Shown here: positions 36,678 to 47,939 of the stretch, one piece after another
Position numbering within the stretch: position 1 is the first letter of the stretch
Layout: each line of letters opens with the position of its first letter
Assembly (NCBI GenBank): GCA_016617785.1
Contig: JADILM010000001.1
Location: forward strand, 4,588,001 to 4,652,000
Direction: 5' to 3'
Origin: Sporobolomyces roseus
Taxonomy: Eukaryota; Basidiomycota; Microbotryomycetes; Sporidiobolales; Sporidiobolaceae
DNA: 64,000 bases
The notes under the pieces: generated by a model
Database searches by the model: none
The model's input: the letters and a program-made list of their open reading frames with translations, nothing else
Told to the model about the DNA's origin: nothing
Made by a program: the position numbers and the translations under genes

Positions 36678-37390
36678 GCTAGTCATGGCGAGTTTCTCGA
36701 AAGAATCCAGTAACATAGAATAGATTAGTACCCAAACTCTTGCGCTTTCAATCAGTATTCAGTAATAACGAAACGACCTTTTACAACGATCTACTTTGAA
36801 AGACTTGCGAGGCAAGTGAGGGAAGGGAGACAAGTTCAAAAGAGGCTTGCGAGTGCTGGTCCTTCTCAACCAAACAAAGCTTCGACTCTCAGCTCTCGCT
36901 CTTCTGTAACCCTCACTTGCTCTCTATCACAAAAGTATCATCACATTATACAGCTCAAAGGAGGAGGAGGCGAGCTTCGATCACCTCCTTGGAAACCCGT
37001 TTCTTCGCAAGACCTGCCATTTTCATCGAGCTCTCGGAAACCTCATTTCGCTTCCAAGTCTCGTACTTCGTACTCCGGTCAGCACAGACAGTTGCAAAAT
37101 ACTCGAGTGAGCGATAATTCGACGGTTGAGCCAACTTTTTCACTTCCTTTGAAGAGGATAATGCCGTCGTTACCAGTTTATCTCGAGTTTATTTCGAGGA
37201 GCTAGAGTCTCAGGCTTGTCACTACCCTCGTTCTGAGAGACCTCGAGCATTCTAGGGTGGCGGAGAAGCTGGAGGAGAAGGAGGAGAAAGGGTTCGACTC
37301 TTTCATTCTTCCTTTCTTTCACACCCATCCTCTCATTCTCCACACTCTCACTTTCCCAGTCAAGCCCAAACCAATCATTCAGACGTCGCG
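36678..37390. other. Intergenic region
   Basis: Short open frames at 36816-37205 lack any recognised motif, and I do not call a gene. The 100 bases before 37391 are pyrimidine-rich, consistent with the leader of the small secreted gene. Confidence 0.4.
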
Positions 37391-37736
37391 ATGATCTTCT
37401 CGAACCTCCTATCGACTCTCCTCTTCTTCGTCCTCGCCGGAGTCGCTTTCGCACGACCAGCTCCTCGTTTCCTCGAGCTCAATCGGCGAGCTGCTCCTAC
37501 CGACGGTATCTTCGGTATGTCTTCTCTCTCGTGTTCTTCGAATCGTCAGGATTGCACGCTGACTTTCTCTCCTTCTCGTCAAAATAGTTCCTCATCCCAG
37601 ACCTGGGAAACCGGTCAAGCTCCCTCCATCGTCGACTACCGTCGTATTCGAGCCTACGAAGACGCCGATCAAGATCAAGATTATCAAAAATCCGAAGATT
37701 GGAAAGATCCCTAACCCAAAGGCAGGGAACAAGTGA
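37391..37736 (+). CDS. Small secreted basic protein, unknown
   Basis: Exons 37391-37514 and 37588-37736 give 90 aa. The intron has a GTATGT donor, a GCTGAC branch point and a TAG acceptor; unspliced reading also stays open (107 aa) but gives an acidic, featureless tail, so splicing is preferred. Residues 1-21 are a clear signal peptide (NLLSTLLFFVLAGVAFA). A dibasic RR near 32 could be a Kex2 site that frees a mature part of about 57 residues, rich in Lys, Ile and Pro, ending in IKIKIIKNPKIGKIPNPK. No cysteines. Function unknown; the composition would suit a cationic secreted peptide. Confidence 0.6.
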
Positions 37737-38102
37737 GATTGGCTAGATGGTGATGCGGCTGAGACCACGACGCAGCGAGCGACGGAGGAGCTTTGAGCGA
37801 GTTGTCAATTGAAGAAGAAGGAGGAGAGGGAAGGAAGACAGAGCGAAGGCAGAGGGACAGAAACAGTTTATACTTTCTGAAAGATTCGTTTGTCGTTTGT
37901 CATTATGCCTGTATCGCTAGCTCGCTCTCTCTGTCATCAATCGAGCACACTATGCTCTCACACTGTCAATCTCGCTGCGGAGAGGGCGGACAGCGAAGAG
38001 ACTGAATGTAAAGCGGTGCGATTTCTACATTTTCCTTCTTCTCTCGTGACAAGCGATTATCGATCCTGTTCCTTTTGAAGCGACCATCCTCAAGCTCGTA
38101 TC
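37737..38102. other. Spacer between small secreted gene and B1
   Basis: Convergent 3' ends. No gene or repeat recognised. Confidence 0.4.
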
Positions 38103-40903
38103 CTACCACTCATCAATTCGGTTCCACCCCTCTTCCCTCTCCCTCACTTCCCTCGCAATCTGTTCCCTCTCAATCTGATTCCAACCGTTCCTCGCCCATC
38201 GATCTTCTCTTCTCGATACCTGCCTCGAAGCAGAATCATCTCGATGGGGTCGTACAGCGACGGGTTGGAAGAGTTGAGGTCGATTCGAAAGAGTGAAAGC
38301 TGGAGATGAGGGAGGAGGAGCTCGGTTATAGGAAGTTTCGTGGAAACGAGAAGTGGAAGCTCGAGGCTGATCAGGGATCGGCTGTCGAGGAAGAGGTACC
38401 CTGGAAGATCGAGGGGAGCGTAGAATCGGAGTATCTTCACGCCAGTGACGAGGGTCGGGTTTAGCTGGATCTGGTGAAGATTGAGGAGGAGGCGATTCTG
38501 GAGAAGGGAGTCTCTTGCGAGTTCTTGTGGAGTGTCGAAAGTGACGAGATGTACGAGAGTGGCGGCCAGGACTGGGAGAGTATTGTCGAGGTGAAGGACT
38601 TTGAGAGCGTTTGCGTTCGGATCTTGTCCTCTTTTTGATTCTTGCGTGTTGTTCAGCTTCATCCTCCTCCTCCTCGCGGCGTCTACTTGATCGTGTTGAG
38701 TCTCGTACTCTGTTGCTGTCGTGCTCCCTCAAACGAGAACGACTCCTCGATCTTTTGTTCGATCTCCTCCTCGTTTCGTCTCGATCAACACCCCTTGAGC
38801 GTACCTTCCTTGTTACCGCTTCCCCTTCATCCCTCCTCTCACTTGCTACACCGACGAAGCGACTCTGACCCCTCTTGACCCTCCTAACCCTGATCAACCG
38901 ATCCCCGACCTGAATTCCTTCAAAATCCCTCTCGACAATCTTCGCAGCTTTCTCCCCTTTCACCTCCAACCTAACCTGTACCATCTCCCCAGTATCTTCC
39001 AACGTCAAGCTCTCCCAGAACATCAAAGTACCTTTCAACATTCCCTCTACCTCGCTCACTCTCGTGTTCCTCCCAAAACCCTCGAGCACTAATCCAACAA
39101 TCTTATTCTTTTCCCCCCTCTCCGCAAACTTCGGTTCGTTCTGCCACTCTTCAAACCCCCTCACTTGTTCTGCCGCACTAGTTCGATCAACTTGGTCTCG
39201 AGCTACTGTCAATCTCACTGCCCATTCACTCCCACCTCGTTCTAAAGGGATTCCTCCTTTCTCTCGGACTCGTCGATTGATCTCTCCATTCTCTCAGAGC
39301 TCGCGTGAGACTAGGATGAAGCCGAATGCGGGCGTACGATAAGTGTGAAGGGAATGGGAGTGGAGGGTGACAGGTGGAGAGAGGGAAGAGAAATAGGAGA
39401 CGAGAGCTGAGTCAGGAAGGTGAGGGGGGAGGGAGAGGTAGAGCTTGATCAGTTGTGGTTGGGAGGTCGAGGAGAAGGAGTTACGAGCGGGAGGAAGGAA
39501 GCGGGAGGAAGTGGAGACTGGGTGAGATAGAGTAGGAAAGGGTTCATAGCGTTCAGAGGAGATTAGCGTAGGATTTCTGTGTCGAGGTGGAGAAAGGGAA
39601 CGTTGTCGATGCTGGGACGAGTCAAGGTAGGTAGAAGGAGAATGTCGCGAATGAGGCGAACCTGCGAAAACAACAAGAAAACGTTTAAAAAGCGTGATCA
39701 TTTGTCGCGAACGCTCAAAGATAACTCACCAGCTCTACTCTGATTCCCCCGAGCGTCGTTCATACTCCTCAAGTTCGAGCTGATGAGCTGATTCCTCGCC
39801 TCAGAGAGTTTTATACCCCAACTCCTCATCCCTTGCAGCCCAAACTCCATTTCTCCTCTCCTCCTGAGCCTTCTCTCAATCTCTCCACTCTCCCAAAGAT
39901 CTCGTTCGACAACTATGAATCCCATCGCAGCTCGCTGAGAGGTCGAGAGATGTTGTTCGTAAATTTCGAGAGGTGGTGAGAGGGAATTGAGATAGTTTGT
40001 GAAGGTCGAAGAGGGGAGATTGGTAGGGAGGCATAGGTGAAGTCTGATCAGTGAAGGTGTGGATGAAGAGGGTTGGGGAGGACGAGCGGGAGGGAGAAAG
40101 CGTGAGGTGTGAGAAGAGGAAGCTGGAGGAGAGAGAGGAGGGAGGGAGGGTTCATTGCGTCGAGTAGGGATAGGCGATGGACTTCTTGGTCGTGGCGATG
40201 ATGATCTTTGTCGTCGTTGCCATGGGCTTGCGATGTATGATGAGGGAGATTGTCGAGGACGAGGCGAATCTGAGGAACCCGAACTCGGCACCGTCAGCCT
40301 GACACCTCCTGATATGTTGAGGATTGGGACACTCACTGGATTCCCTCCTTCTTCTCCCAGTATCACTTTCGCTCCTCCGCGATCGAGCTCCCCCTATTGC
40401 CAAATCCTCGTTCGAACATCCAATCTCCACTTCATCTTGACTCTCACCATAATCAAGCTCCATCTCCTCACTACCACTCCTCGACCTGTCCCTTCCATCG
40501 CTGCGTCCACCCCTCGAGATCTTGAATACAGAGCTAGACAGAGTCGTATCTGGTGATTCATCGTAAACTGAATTTGAGCGAGGTGAGAGCGACATTTCTG
40601 TTTGATGCTGAGTCTGGGAGGCGGTTGACTGCGAAGGGCGACGACGAGGAGAGGAAGTGGAGGAAGAGAGAGGAGTAAGAGAGGAAGAACGAGAATTAGG
40701 TTGTTTGGAATTGTTGCGAAGAGGAGAATCTACGAAGACCAAAGTTTGGGGATCAGCTTCTTGTCCCTGAGTTCGTACAGGGTCAGTAGCAAAGACTCAC
40801 TGGATTGCGATCTTGCGCTGTGAATGCTGTAGATTTCAGTATTGCCTCCCTTTCGATCCGAATCTTCGACGATTTCTCCCGCTTCCCCAGCAGTCACTCT
40901 CAT
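38103..40903 (-). CDS. Family B paralogue B1 (RRM-like, duplicated exon, RS tail) with one in-frame TGA
   Basis: Exons 40903-40801, 40729-40337, 40269-39730, 39661-38103, all joined by phase-1 introns. The full frame is 864 codons with a single TGA at codon 468 (39294-39296); stopping there gives 467 aa. Exon 3 and the start of exon 4 are two copies of one unit: an arginine/serine start, SRFLPPAR, then an RRM-like part (LIRLHLCLPTNLP versus LIKLYLSLPPHLP). In unit 1 and in B2 and B3 this part ends with a D/ELWExGEI motif; in unit 2 the Trp codon is TGA. Downstream come a second RRM-like domain (GLVLEGFGRNTRVSEVEGML) and a long RS domain, all open. Probable RNA-binding SR-like protein or its recent pseudogene. 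Confidence 0.6.
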
Positions 40904-41451
40904 CCCTGACGCGAAAGCTGTACGCGCTTCTTCGTTCAACTATTAGCGCTGTCTAAGGAGTCAATAGGGGAGAGGAGAGACGTACGGTTGACTCAGATTA
41001 AGAAGAGGAAAGAGCGAGTTGACGAAGGGTTTGAGGTTGAAGGTCCGCGGTGTTCCGAGAGTGACCTGCGAGATGGTAGCGAGGTGATCTAGAGCTGTAA
41101 AGGGTAGGAATAGAGGAAGAGGGGTGAGAAGTTAAAAAGAGAAAGGAAGAATTGAATCGCAGAGAAACTCGTGACCCCACTTGTCGAGACTGATTTCGAC
41201 TTACTTTCTTGTGATTGACTTAGATCTCACTACCTGTCAGAACGTACAGGAGCGGATGAGAATGAGAACAAGCGATGTTTTCTAATGACTACTAGCAGAA
41301 AGAGGAAAAGACGGCAAAACCCGACGAAAGAACGTTAACCCTCCCAACTTCATCCGCGTTGTAAAGCAGTGATTTGGACTGTATATCGAAACATCAAGAA
41401 AACTATTGATCCCCTTCCTACTTCCCTCAATCGCACCCTTTTCAACGTATC
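40904..41451. other. Spacer between B1 and B2
   Basis: B1 upstream region and B2 downstream region. A minus-strand frame at 40998-41180 cannot be joined to B1 in phase, so it is not called. Confidence 0.4.
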
Positions 41452-43474
41452 TCACCTCCCTCCCTCGAACTCAGATTCTACTCTCGAATCCCTCTCCATT
41501 CCCAGATCCTTGACGTCCTTTTTCCATCCGTAGTGAATAGCAGGACCATACGTCGAGGTGCTCGAGAGATATTGAGAAGAAGAAGATCGGTTAGAGGAGT
41601 TCCTCTGGGTTTCGAAAGTCCGAGGTCGTGTTTGATCATGATGACGAGGTTCTTTCGGAGGTTCGAGGGAGTGTGCGGGTGAGGAACGCTGTTGAGGAGC
41701 GATTTGAGAGAGGAGGGGTTCAGGTGAGGGACTACGAATACGTTTCGACTTGGGATTCCTATGGTGTCGAGGAGAAGGAGGTGAGAAGGAACGTTCCCTT
41801 CTACGACGAGGTGGTGAGCGAGATCTTGATCGAGAGCGTCGACTATGGCGGGAACGACGTTTGGGTGAAGGAGAGCGGGAGGAAGAAGAGGAGGAAAGGG
41901 ATCGATGTCGTCTCTTGTGAGTTCGGCGATGACGACGAGGGCTTCGTGAACGTGAGCGAGAGTAGGAATCGTGTCGTCGAGAGCGATGAGGGTGGCGAGA
42001 GCGTCGGCGACGAGGCGATCTTGAGCGGGATCTTGACCTTGACCTTGAGTGATAACGATCTCGTTTCTTTTCCTTGTCTCTCTTCCTACTCCTTCTCTCA
42101 TTTCGTTCCCCTTCTTCATCGTACCTCTTCGATCTCTTTCGACGACTGTCCCTTTCTTGCGTTCTCCTGTAACTCCTACGATCCTTCGAATATGAACGAT
42201 TCCTTGATTTCGACCTTGACTCCCTCCTTCTAGATCTCGACCTTCCTCGACTCGCACTCCTCTCACGTCCTCTTCCCCTCTCCTTCGTTTCGTTCGATTC
42301 CTCCTTGATTCCTAAAGTTTCCTCCTTCAAGCGAGATTGATCCATCCTCTGAGTAGTTTCCGACCCTTCTCTTCTCCCTCACTTCCCAAAAGAGCTCTCC
42401 TCCCTCTCCTCTCCGCCCAAATCCGGTTCAATGGCGACTCTGATCGTCCTCCCATCTTCCCCCAACCTCCAACCTCCCAATGAATTCACCACTCCCATCG
42501 CCGCTTTCTCACCATGAATCAAAAACTCAAACTTCCTCCCCCCTTCGAGAACCCTGAACGATCTCCAATACTTCAAGAATTGTCCGAGTAAACCCTGAAC
42601 CGATTCTTGACTCGTACCTTTCTCGAATCCTTCAAGAGAGATTCTCACCCAATCATTACTTTCATTCATAATCCCACTCTCAAACTCCCCTTTCCGATCT
42701 CCCATGCCCAAATTAACATCCCCATTCTTCTTCGTTGTTGAGAGATTAACTTCTAGATCTCCTTGCCTAGCAACCCTCAATTTGATTTCCCAATCCCTTT
42801 GAAACCCTCTACCAGTATCTAATCCTTTACCCCAAGTCCTCTTGAAGATCTCACCACTCTCCCATAACTCCCTCTCAACGACGATTAGTCCAACGGTAGA
42901 ATAAACCTCGAGAGAATAAAGCTTGATGGGTCGATTCAAGGAAGCGAAGTAATCGGCGAGGAGTTCGGGGTCGAGGCGTGGAGGGACTGGGAGGTAGAGT
43001 TTGATTAGTTTTGGAGGAGAGGGTGGATGAGAAGTGGTTGAGGAAGGGAGTGGAGGACGAGGTGGATTCGGAGATTGTGGTCGAGGCGAGATGGATAGTG
43101 TATGGTAGCTGTAATGCGAAGAAGGGGAGCGGGGGGATACAGGAGAAGAAGAGGAACGTCGTCGTCGATGAGTGCGGGAAGCGGAAGAAGGCGAGTGATC
43201 TGAGAAGTGGGTTCGAAAGGATTCTTTTTGAGGGGATTAGCTCATTCTGGACGATTGAATGATAAAAGGGTTGCTCACCCCTCCTACTTTCTTTAGCTGC
43301 GTAGTTCTCGTTCTCCTCCAATGACGTCGTTGCGGATTCGTCAATCTCGCCCTCCTCTCTAACTCTTCCTCTTTCCGAGCGTTTCTCGTGCAACTGATTC
43401 TCACTCGATCCATTCCTTTCCCTTTCCCTTTCCTCTTTCCCATTCCTATCGTCTACACTCTCCGCTTGATACAT
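41452..43474 (-). CDS. Family B paralogue B2 (RRM-like plus RS tail) split by one in-frame TGA
   Basis: Exon 1 43474-43279 and exon 2 from 43199 share a phase-1 intron. Exon 2 encodes RRM1 (LIKLYLPVPPRLDPELLADY ... ERELWESGEI) and RRM2 (WVRISLEGFEKGTSQESV), then reaches TGA at 42379-42381 (codon 339). The same frame then runs open for more than 300 further codons, through ATG 42345, as a dense RS domain to TAG at 41452. B3 has RRMs and RS tail in one frame, so B2 looks like that gene with one nonsense codon, or two products (338 aa RRM protein, 297 aa RS protein). No in-frame intron of normal size removes the TGA. Confidence 0.6.
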
Positions 43475-44101
43475 ATTTCGTTATCGATATCGAGAGGCGT
43501 TGAAGAGAGATGGAGGGAACGGAAGATTGAGGGTTGCTGATTCTTCTTCCTAGGCTGAGTGATCGTATTTCTGGATTCAGCTCCAATCCGGGCTGATAGA
43601 AGAGTAGGAAGAGACTCACCGTAGTTCTGTCGGAGCAAGCGAGGAAGTAGTTTCGGGAGTTGAAGAGGACAAGGTTGAATGGAGAGGGATGCAGCGATTT
43701 TGAGGGGTGGAAGAACTGCTCTGTGTATTGATTGGGCTTGTGTAGAGATTGAGGATCTGTTGGTTGAATGTGAGATGAAAAGAGAGAGAAGAGTTTGGGA
43801 GGGAACAAGGTAAGTTTCTAAGAGAGGACTGAGTCCCGCAGTCAATTGTAACCCACTTTCAAACCTCGCTCGAGTAAGCTTACTTTATCGTTGGGACGTC
43901 GTCGAGATAGATCACTATCGAATGGGTAGCGGGGGAAGAAAGGAGGGAAAGAAAAAAGAGAGAGAGCGAAAAGAGCAAAATCGATACTCTCCCTCTTCTT
44001 GCGTCTCCTTCGTTCCTTTCTGAATAGAGATCTATAATAATCACAACATTTTCTTTCCCTATCTCCTCTCTGCGATCTACCCCCGACCCCCTCTCTTTCG
44101 T
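43475..44101. other. Spacer between B2 start and RRP40 stop
   Basis: Both neighbours are on the minus strand. Frames around 43446-43845 overlap the B2 start but do not extend it in phase. There is a purine-rich + strand block near 43930-43980. Nothing else recognised. Confidence 0.4.
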
Positions 44102-44969
44102 TTATCCCTTAATCTCTCTAATAAGCTCTACCATTCTCTCCATCTCTTCTAATTCCCCTTCCTCTCCCTCCGCTCCCCCTTGACCTTTAACCCAAACTCT
44201 CCCATTCATTCCCACCGCCACTTCAAAAGGAAACTTACTTCCCAATTTCCTCAATACTCCATTACTCTCACTCAATAACCTAAACACTCTCCCTCTCCCA
44301 AGTTCATCAGCTTCGAATTTGAGAATGAAGAAAGTAGAAGGGGAGTAACGTACGCTCTACAACGAGAGAGTTCCATTGAACGTATCAGGAACCCTTCTGA
44401 GAGTTCACCGAAACCAGAAGATTTTTGTGTAGTTTGATCGACACATGATAATTCTGGTTCACTGAATGGTGGAGTAGGTAACAAGTATCCATAAACGATC
44501 GTACCAATCTGTAATCGGAGTTCACTCAAGTTCTACAATCAGCACCACCCTCCAATTGGAGAGAGAAGGGAGAAAGGAAGGGGAAGTTTTTCACTTTTAA
44601 ATTTGGTTTATTCCTTTTCGTAGCACCTTCGAATGCGAGTGCGTCTAAACTCGCAGATTGTGAAGCACCGATATCTACTCTGTAACCTTCTGCGTGTCTG
44701 GCAGTGATGATTCCTAGTACTGGTTCGGGAGGTGAAGGGGTGTAACGTTTCAAAGTGGATTCTAACCATGAACGTTGTTTGTCGTTGTTGGAGGAGGAGA
44801 GAGTGCCTAGTATACCGGCTCGGGTAGAAGTCATCACTGAGGAGGAGGAGGAGGAGGAAGGGGAAGAGAGTGAGGAAGATAGAGAAGAAGTGAGACCGGG
44901 ACCGAGGTGTAAAGAGGTTGATGAGGAGGAGGGAAGCGGGAGTGAGTCGCCAGGTAAGAGTACTTGCAT
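44102..44969 (-). CDS. RRP40: Exosome complex cap subunit Rrp40
   Basis: S1/KH cap subunit of the nuclear and cytoplasmic RNA exosome (human EXOSC3). Exons 44969-44595, 44508-44354, 44279-44102 give 235 aa, a normal length. Signature parts: the S1 region YRVDIGASQSASLDALAFEGATKRN, then GFGELSEGF, and the KH-type end FEVAVGMNGRVWVKGQ. The N-terminus carries an extra serine-rich low-complexity stretch (about residues 15-45). It sits back to back with ADA2 (start codons about 275 bp apart), so a shared divergent promoter is likely. Confidence 0.95.
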
Positions 44970-45244
44970 TTTGATTGAGCGAGGTTGGGTGCAAGTGAAG
45001 CGTTGGAAAGAGAGAGAGAGAAGGGAGGAACTACTTGATCATTCACTAATCACTCTCAGACTACTAGATCACTCCAAACCACCTCTCAAGCAACACCACG
45101 AACCTCTAGAACTCTAGCCATTCAACTCTGAACTTCCCTCATCGCTTCCTCGTTTCTCTTCGACTCCTCATCAATTCCCCCTCTCTCCCATCTCCCTCCT
45201 TACTCCCCAGTACACTCCCTCACCCTCTCACACACATTTAGTTC

Positions 45245-47272
45245 ATGACAGTCACCAAACGTAAACAAAAACCTCGCGAAACTGGAGGATCCGATCCAAT
45301 CCCCTCTGGACCTCCAACTCTAGAATCAGGAATAAAAGCTTCTTGTGACTCATGTTCGGCCGATATAACTCATTCGGTACATGTTAGGTGTGCTGAGAAA
45401 CATCAGGGATCAGAGAGACTCACTTGTCCAGATTTCGATTTATGTGTTGATGTAAGTCTCTCTCTCTCTCTACTCTCTCTAAGGAGGAGGCTGATCAAAG
45501 AAGGAGAGGTTTGAATGAGTTAGTGTTTCCTACATGGCAAGAGTTTGGGACCTCATCGACCTACACACGCTTATCGAATCATTTCGAGTCATTCGTTTCC
45601 CATTTTCACTCAGTTATGGGGAGCAGACGAAGAATTGTTATTGATCGAAGGTGCACAAATGTATGGATTGGGGAATTGGGCAGATATTTCAGAACATGTA
45701 GGAGGGAGGACTAGGGAGGAATGTAAATTACATTATGAGAAAACTTATTTGGCTTCTCCAGATTGGCCAGAACCTGTAAGTCGCTACTAAGTCTCCTCTC
45801 TCTCTCGTATCAAAGGGAGAAGGTACTGATGAGATAAAGAGAGTAGATCGTGGAAGAGAATTTCTCTCCTACAGATTTAGACACTTTCGCATCACTCAAG
45901 AAAACTAGGTTGGAAATATTACAATCCCGACCTCTACCTTTACCACCACCTAAACCACTCGCTTCGGCACCTACTTGTCATGAGATAGGAGGTTACATGC
46001 CTGCCAGGTTGGAGTTTGAACACGAGTACGAGAACGAAGCAGAGGTGTTGATCAAAGATTTGGAGTTTGGAAAAGTTTATCATTTTGGTGGATCTGATCA
46101 ACCTGCCGCGCCTCCACCACCATCACCACCGAAGGAACCTGGGGAAGTTGTCGTGGTGAGTGAGGGAGGAGGAGGGGAGGAGAAGAAACCCGACAAGGAG
46201 AAGGATGAAGAAGAGGAAACAAAGGAGGAGGAAGAAGGAGAACTCGAGTTGAAAATGAGTATTTTGGAGATGTTCAATGAAAAGTACGACAAGAGGATGG
46301 CGGCGAAAGATTTAATCTTTGATAGAGGTTTGATCAATTATAAAACTGTACGCATTTACCTTTTCACTCTTCTCTTCTCTTCTCTCTACTGACTTTTCTC
46401 TTTGAAACGCATGATTTCAGCTCTCAGCTAGTGAACGTAAACGATCGAAAGATGAGCGTGACTTGATCACACGAACCAAAGTATTTGCTCGTATCCAAAC
46501 TTCGAGAGATCATGAAGAATTCGTTGATGGTTTACTCTGTACGTTCTCTCTCTTCCTCTTTCTCTCTCCCTCCCTCGTGCCCCCCAACTAACCCCCTTGT
46601 CCTACTCCAGACGAGATAACCCTCCGTAAACGTATAGCCGAACTTCAAGAATACCGTCGAAACGGAATCACAACCCTCTCTTCCGCTACTCAATACGATC
46701 ACTCTAAAACCTCTCGAATCTCTCAAAAAGCCGCTTCCTACAGAGAATCCATTTCACTTTCTTTCGATCGTTCCACTTCTTCCTCCTCCTCATTAGCCAC
46801 CTCTCAAAATCGACCTCACAAACCAAATTCCTCTGGAGGGATCACTTTCACTTCCTCTTCTTCTGTTAAGCGACCACCGGCACCTCCTTTAACCCTCGCA
46901 ACTTCGAATAGTCTCAATTTGTTGACTCCTCTAGAGAAAGAGTTGTGTTCAACTTTGAGAATGTTACCTAAACCATACTTATTCTTGAAATCTAGTATTT
47001 TGAGGGAATGGGTTAGGTTGAAAAGTAAGATGAATGGGAAGGAGGCTAGGAGGGTTGTTGGAGCAATGGATGGAGGAGAGTGGGGGGAGAAGGTGGAGAG
47101 GGTTTGGGAGTTTTTGAAGGAAGGCGGTGGGCTCAAGGAGGAGAGGAGGGAGGAGGATGGGGAGGAAGAAGGAGAAGGAGAGGGAGAGGAAATGGATGAG
47201 GATACGATCGAGACTGGAGGAGGAGGAGGAGGAGGAGGAGAGAGAGAGGTGGGAATGGAAATTGAGACTTGA
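45245..47272 (+). CDS. ADA2: SAGA adaptor Ada2
   Basis: Links Gcn5 acetyltransferase to the SAGA/ADA complexes. Exons 45245-45451, 45524-45775, 45847-46347, 46421-46538, 46611-47272 give 579 aa, stop TGA. Domains in order: ZZ zinc finger (about 33-90, [16 protein letters not shown] ... [11 protein letters not shown]), SANT/Myb (about 100-148, [21 protein letters not shown]), conserved middle ([37 protein letters not shown]), and a C-terminal SWIRM domain ([20 protein letters not shown]). Lineage-specific acidic inserts lie at about 240-285 and after SWIRM, where poly-Glu and poly-Gly runs extend the end. Confidence 0.95.
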
Positions 47273-47939
47273 AGAAGAGGAAAGGGTTTCTTCAGTTTCC
47301 AAGGTGGTGTTCTGGGGCTCTCTCTCTCTCTCTCTCTCTCGTGATCGAAACCTCTTGTTGTAGGCTTTTCCTTTTGTGATTCGTGAGTAAGTTGTTGTAT
47401 TTAGTCCTTCTCGGTCGTCTTCGGAGTTTGCGCGGTGAGGTCGACTAGAGGGTGCGAGCGTTGAAACTAGTCTTCTCTCTTTCTCCTTTCCTCTCTCTTC
47501 CTCACTTCTCACTCCCGTTCCTTCACTCTACGACTTAACTCGTGGATTCACGCTGTACTCACCCACGAAACCATCTATCAAGATTGAACCATTCTCGCTC
47601 TTTTCACTCTCTAGCTCGAATCGGCTTGACAATCTGTAAGTCTCTTCTTATTCACCATCGCTTTCAGATGGATGCAACGCTGATCTGATCCTTGCGACTT
47701 AGATCGTCGTTTTCTCGCCTCGCTGTTCGTCGTCCCGAGGAGTTTTCGACTTTTCCCTCGGTTTACTTCAAGATCTTAATTGGCTGCGCGCTTTCAAAGT
47801 GAGTCTCATTCCTCTCTAGCCCGCTAAGTCGTACCGCAGCTAAGTTCGAGTGACGTCACTCAGCTAGGATCGAACTCCCAAACCCTCGCTCATTTCGCCC
47901 TTTTTTCGTATCGCAACCACCACCTCGAGTCGCCCCCTC
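47273..47939. other. Spacer between ADA2 and B3
   Basis: Contains a CT microsatellite (47318-47340) and the B3 leader region. No gene recognised. A short match to a tRNA B-box near 47861-47873 has no A-box partner. Confidence 0.4.
47318..47340. repeat. CT dinucleotide microsatellite
   Basis: About eleven CT units in the ADA2 3' region. Confidence 0.85.

Noticed and set aside
37391..37714. Unspliced 107-aa reading of the small secreted gene
   Set aside because: A textbook intron (GTATGT, GCTGAC, TAG) lies inside it and the spliced tail is more protein-like; kept only as an alternative.
41628..42233. 201-aa plus-strand frame opposite the RS domain of B2
   Set aside because: Composition mirrors the RS codons of the other strand; a shadow frame. 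The same holds for long frames opposite the securin, the remodeller and the family A linkers.
39294..42381. Full reassignment of UGA to tryptophan in this organism
   Set aside because: Conserved genes in the window (Fun30, Ada2, glycosyltransferase, Cpl1-like) end naturally at TGA, so UGA is a working stop. Only local readthrough or mutation remains possible.
47861..47873. tRNA gene suggested by a B-box-like GGATCGAACTCCC
   Set aside because: No A-box at the right distance and no cloverleaf can be drawn.
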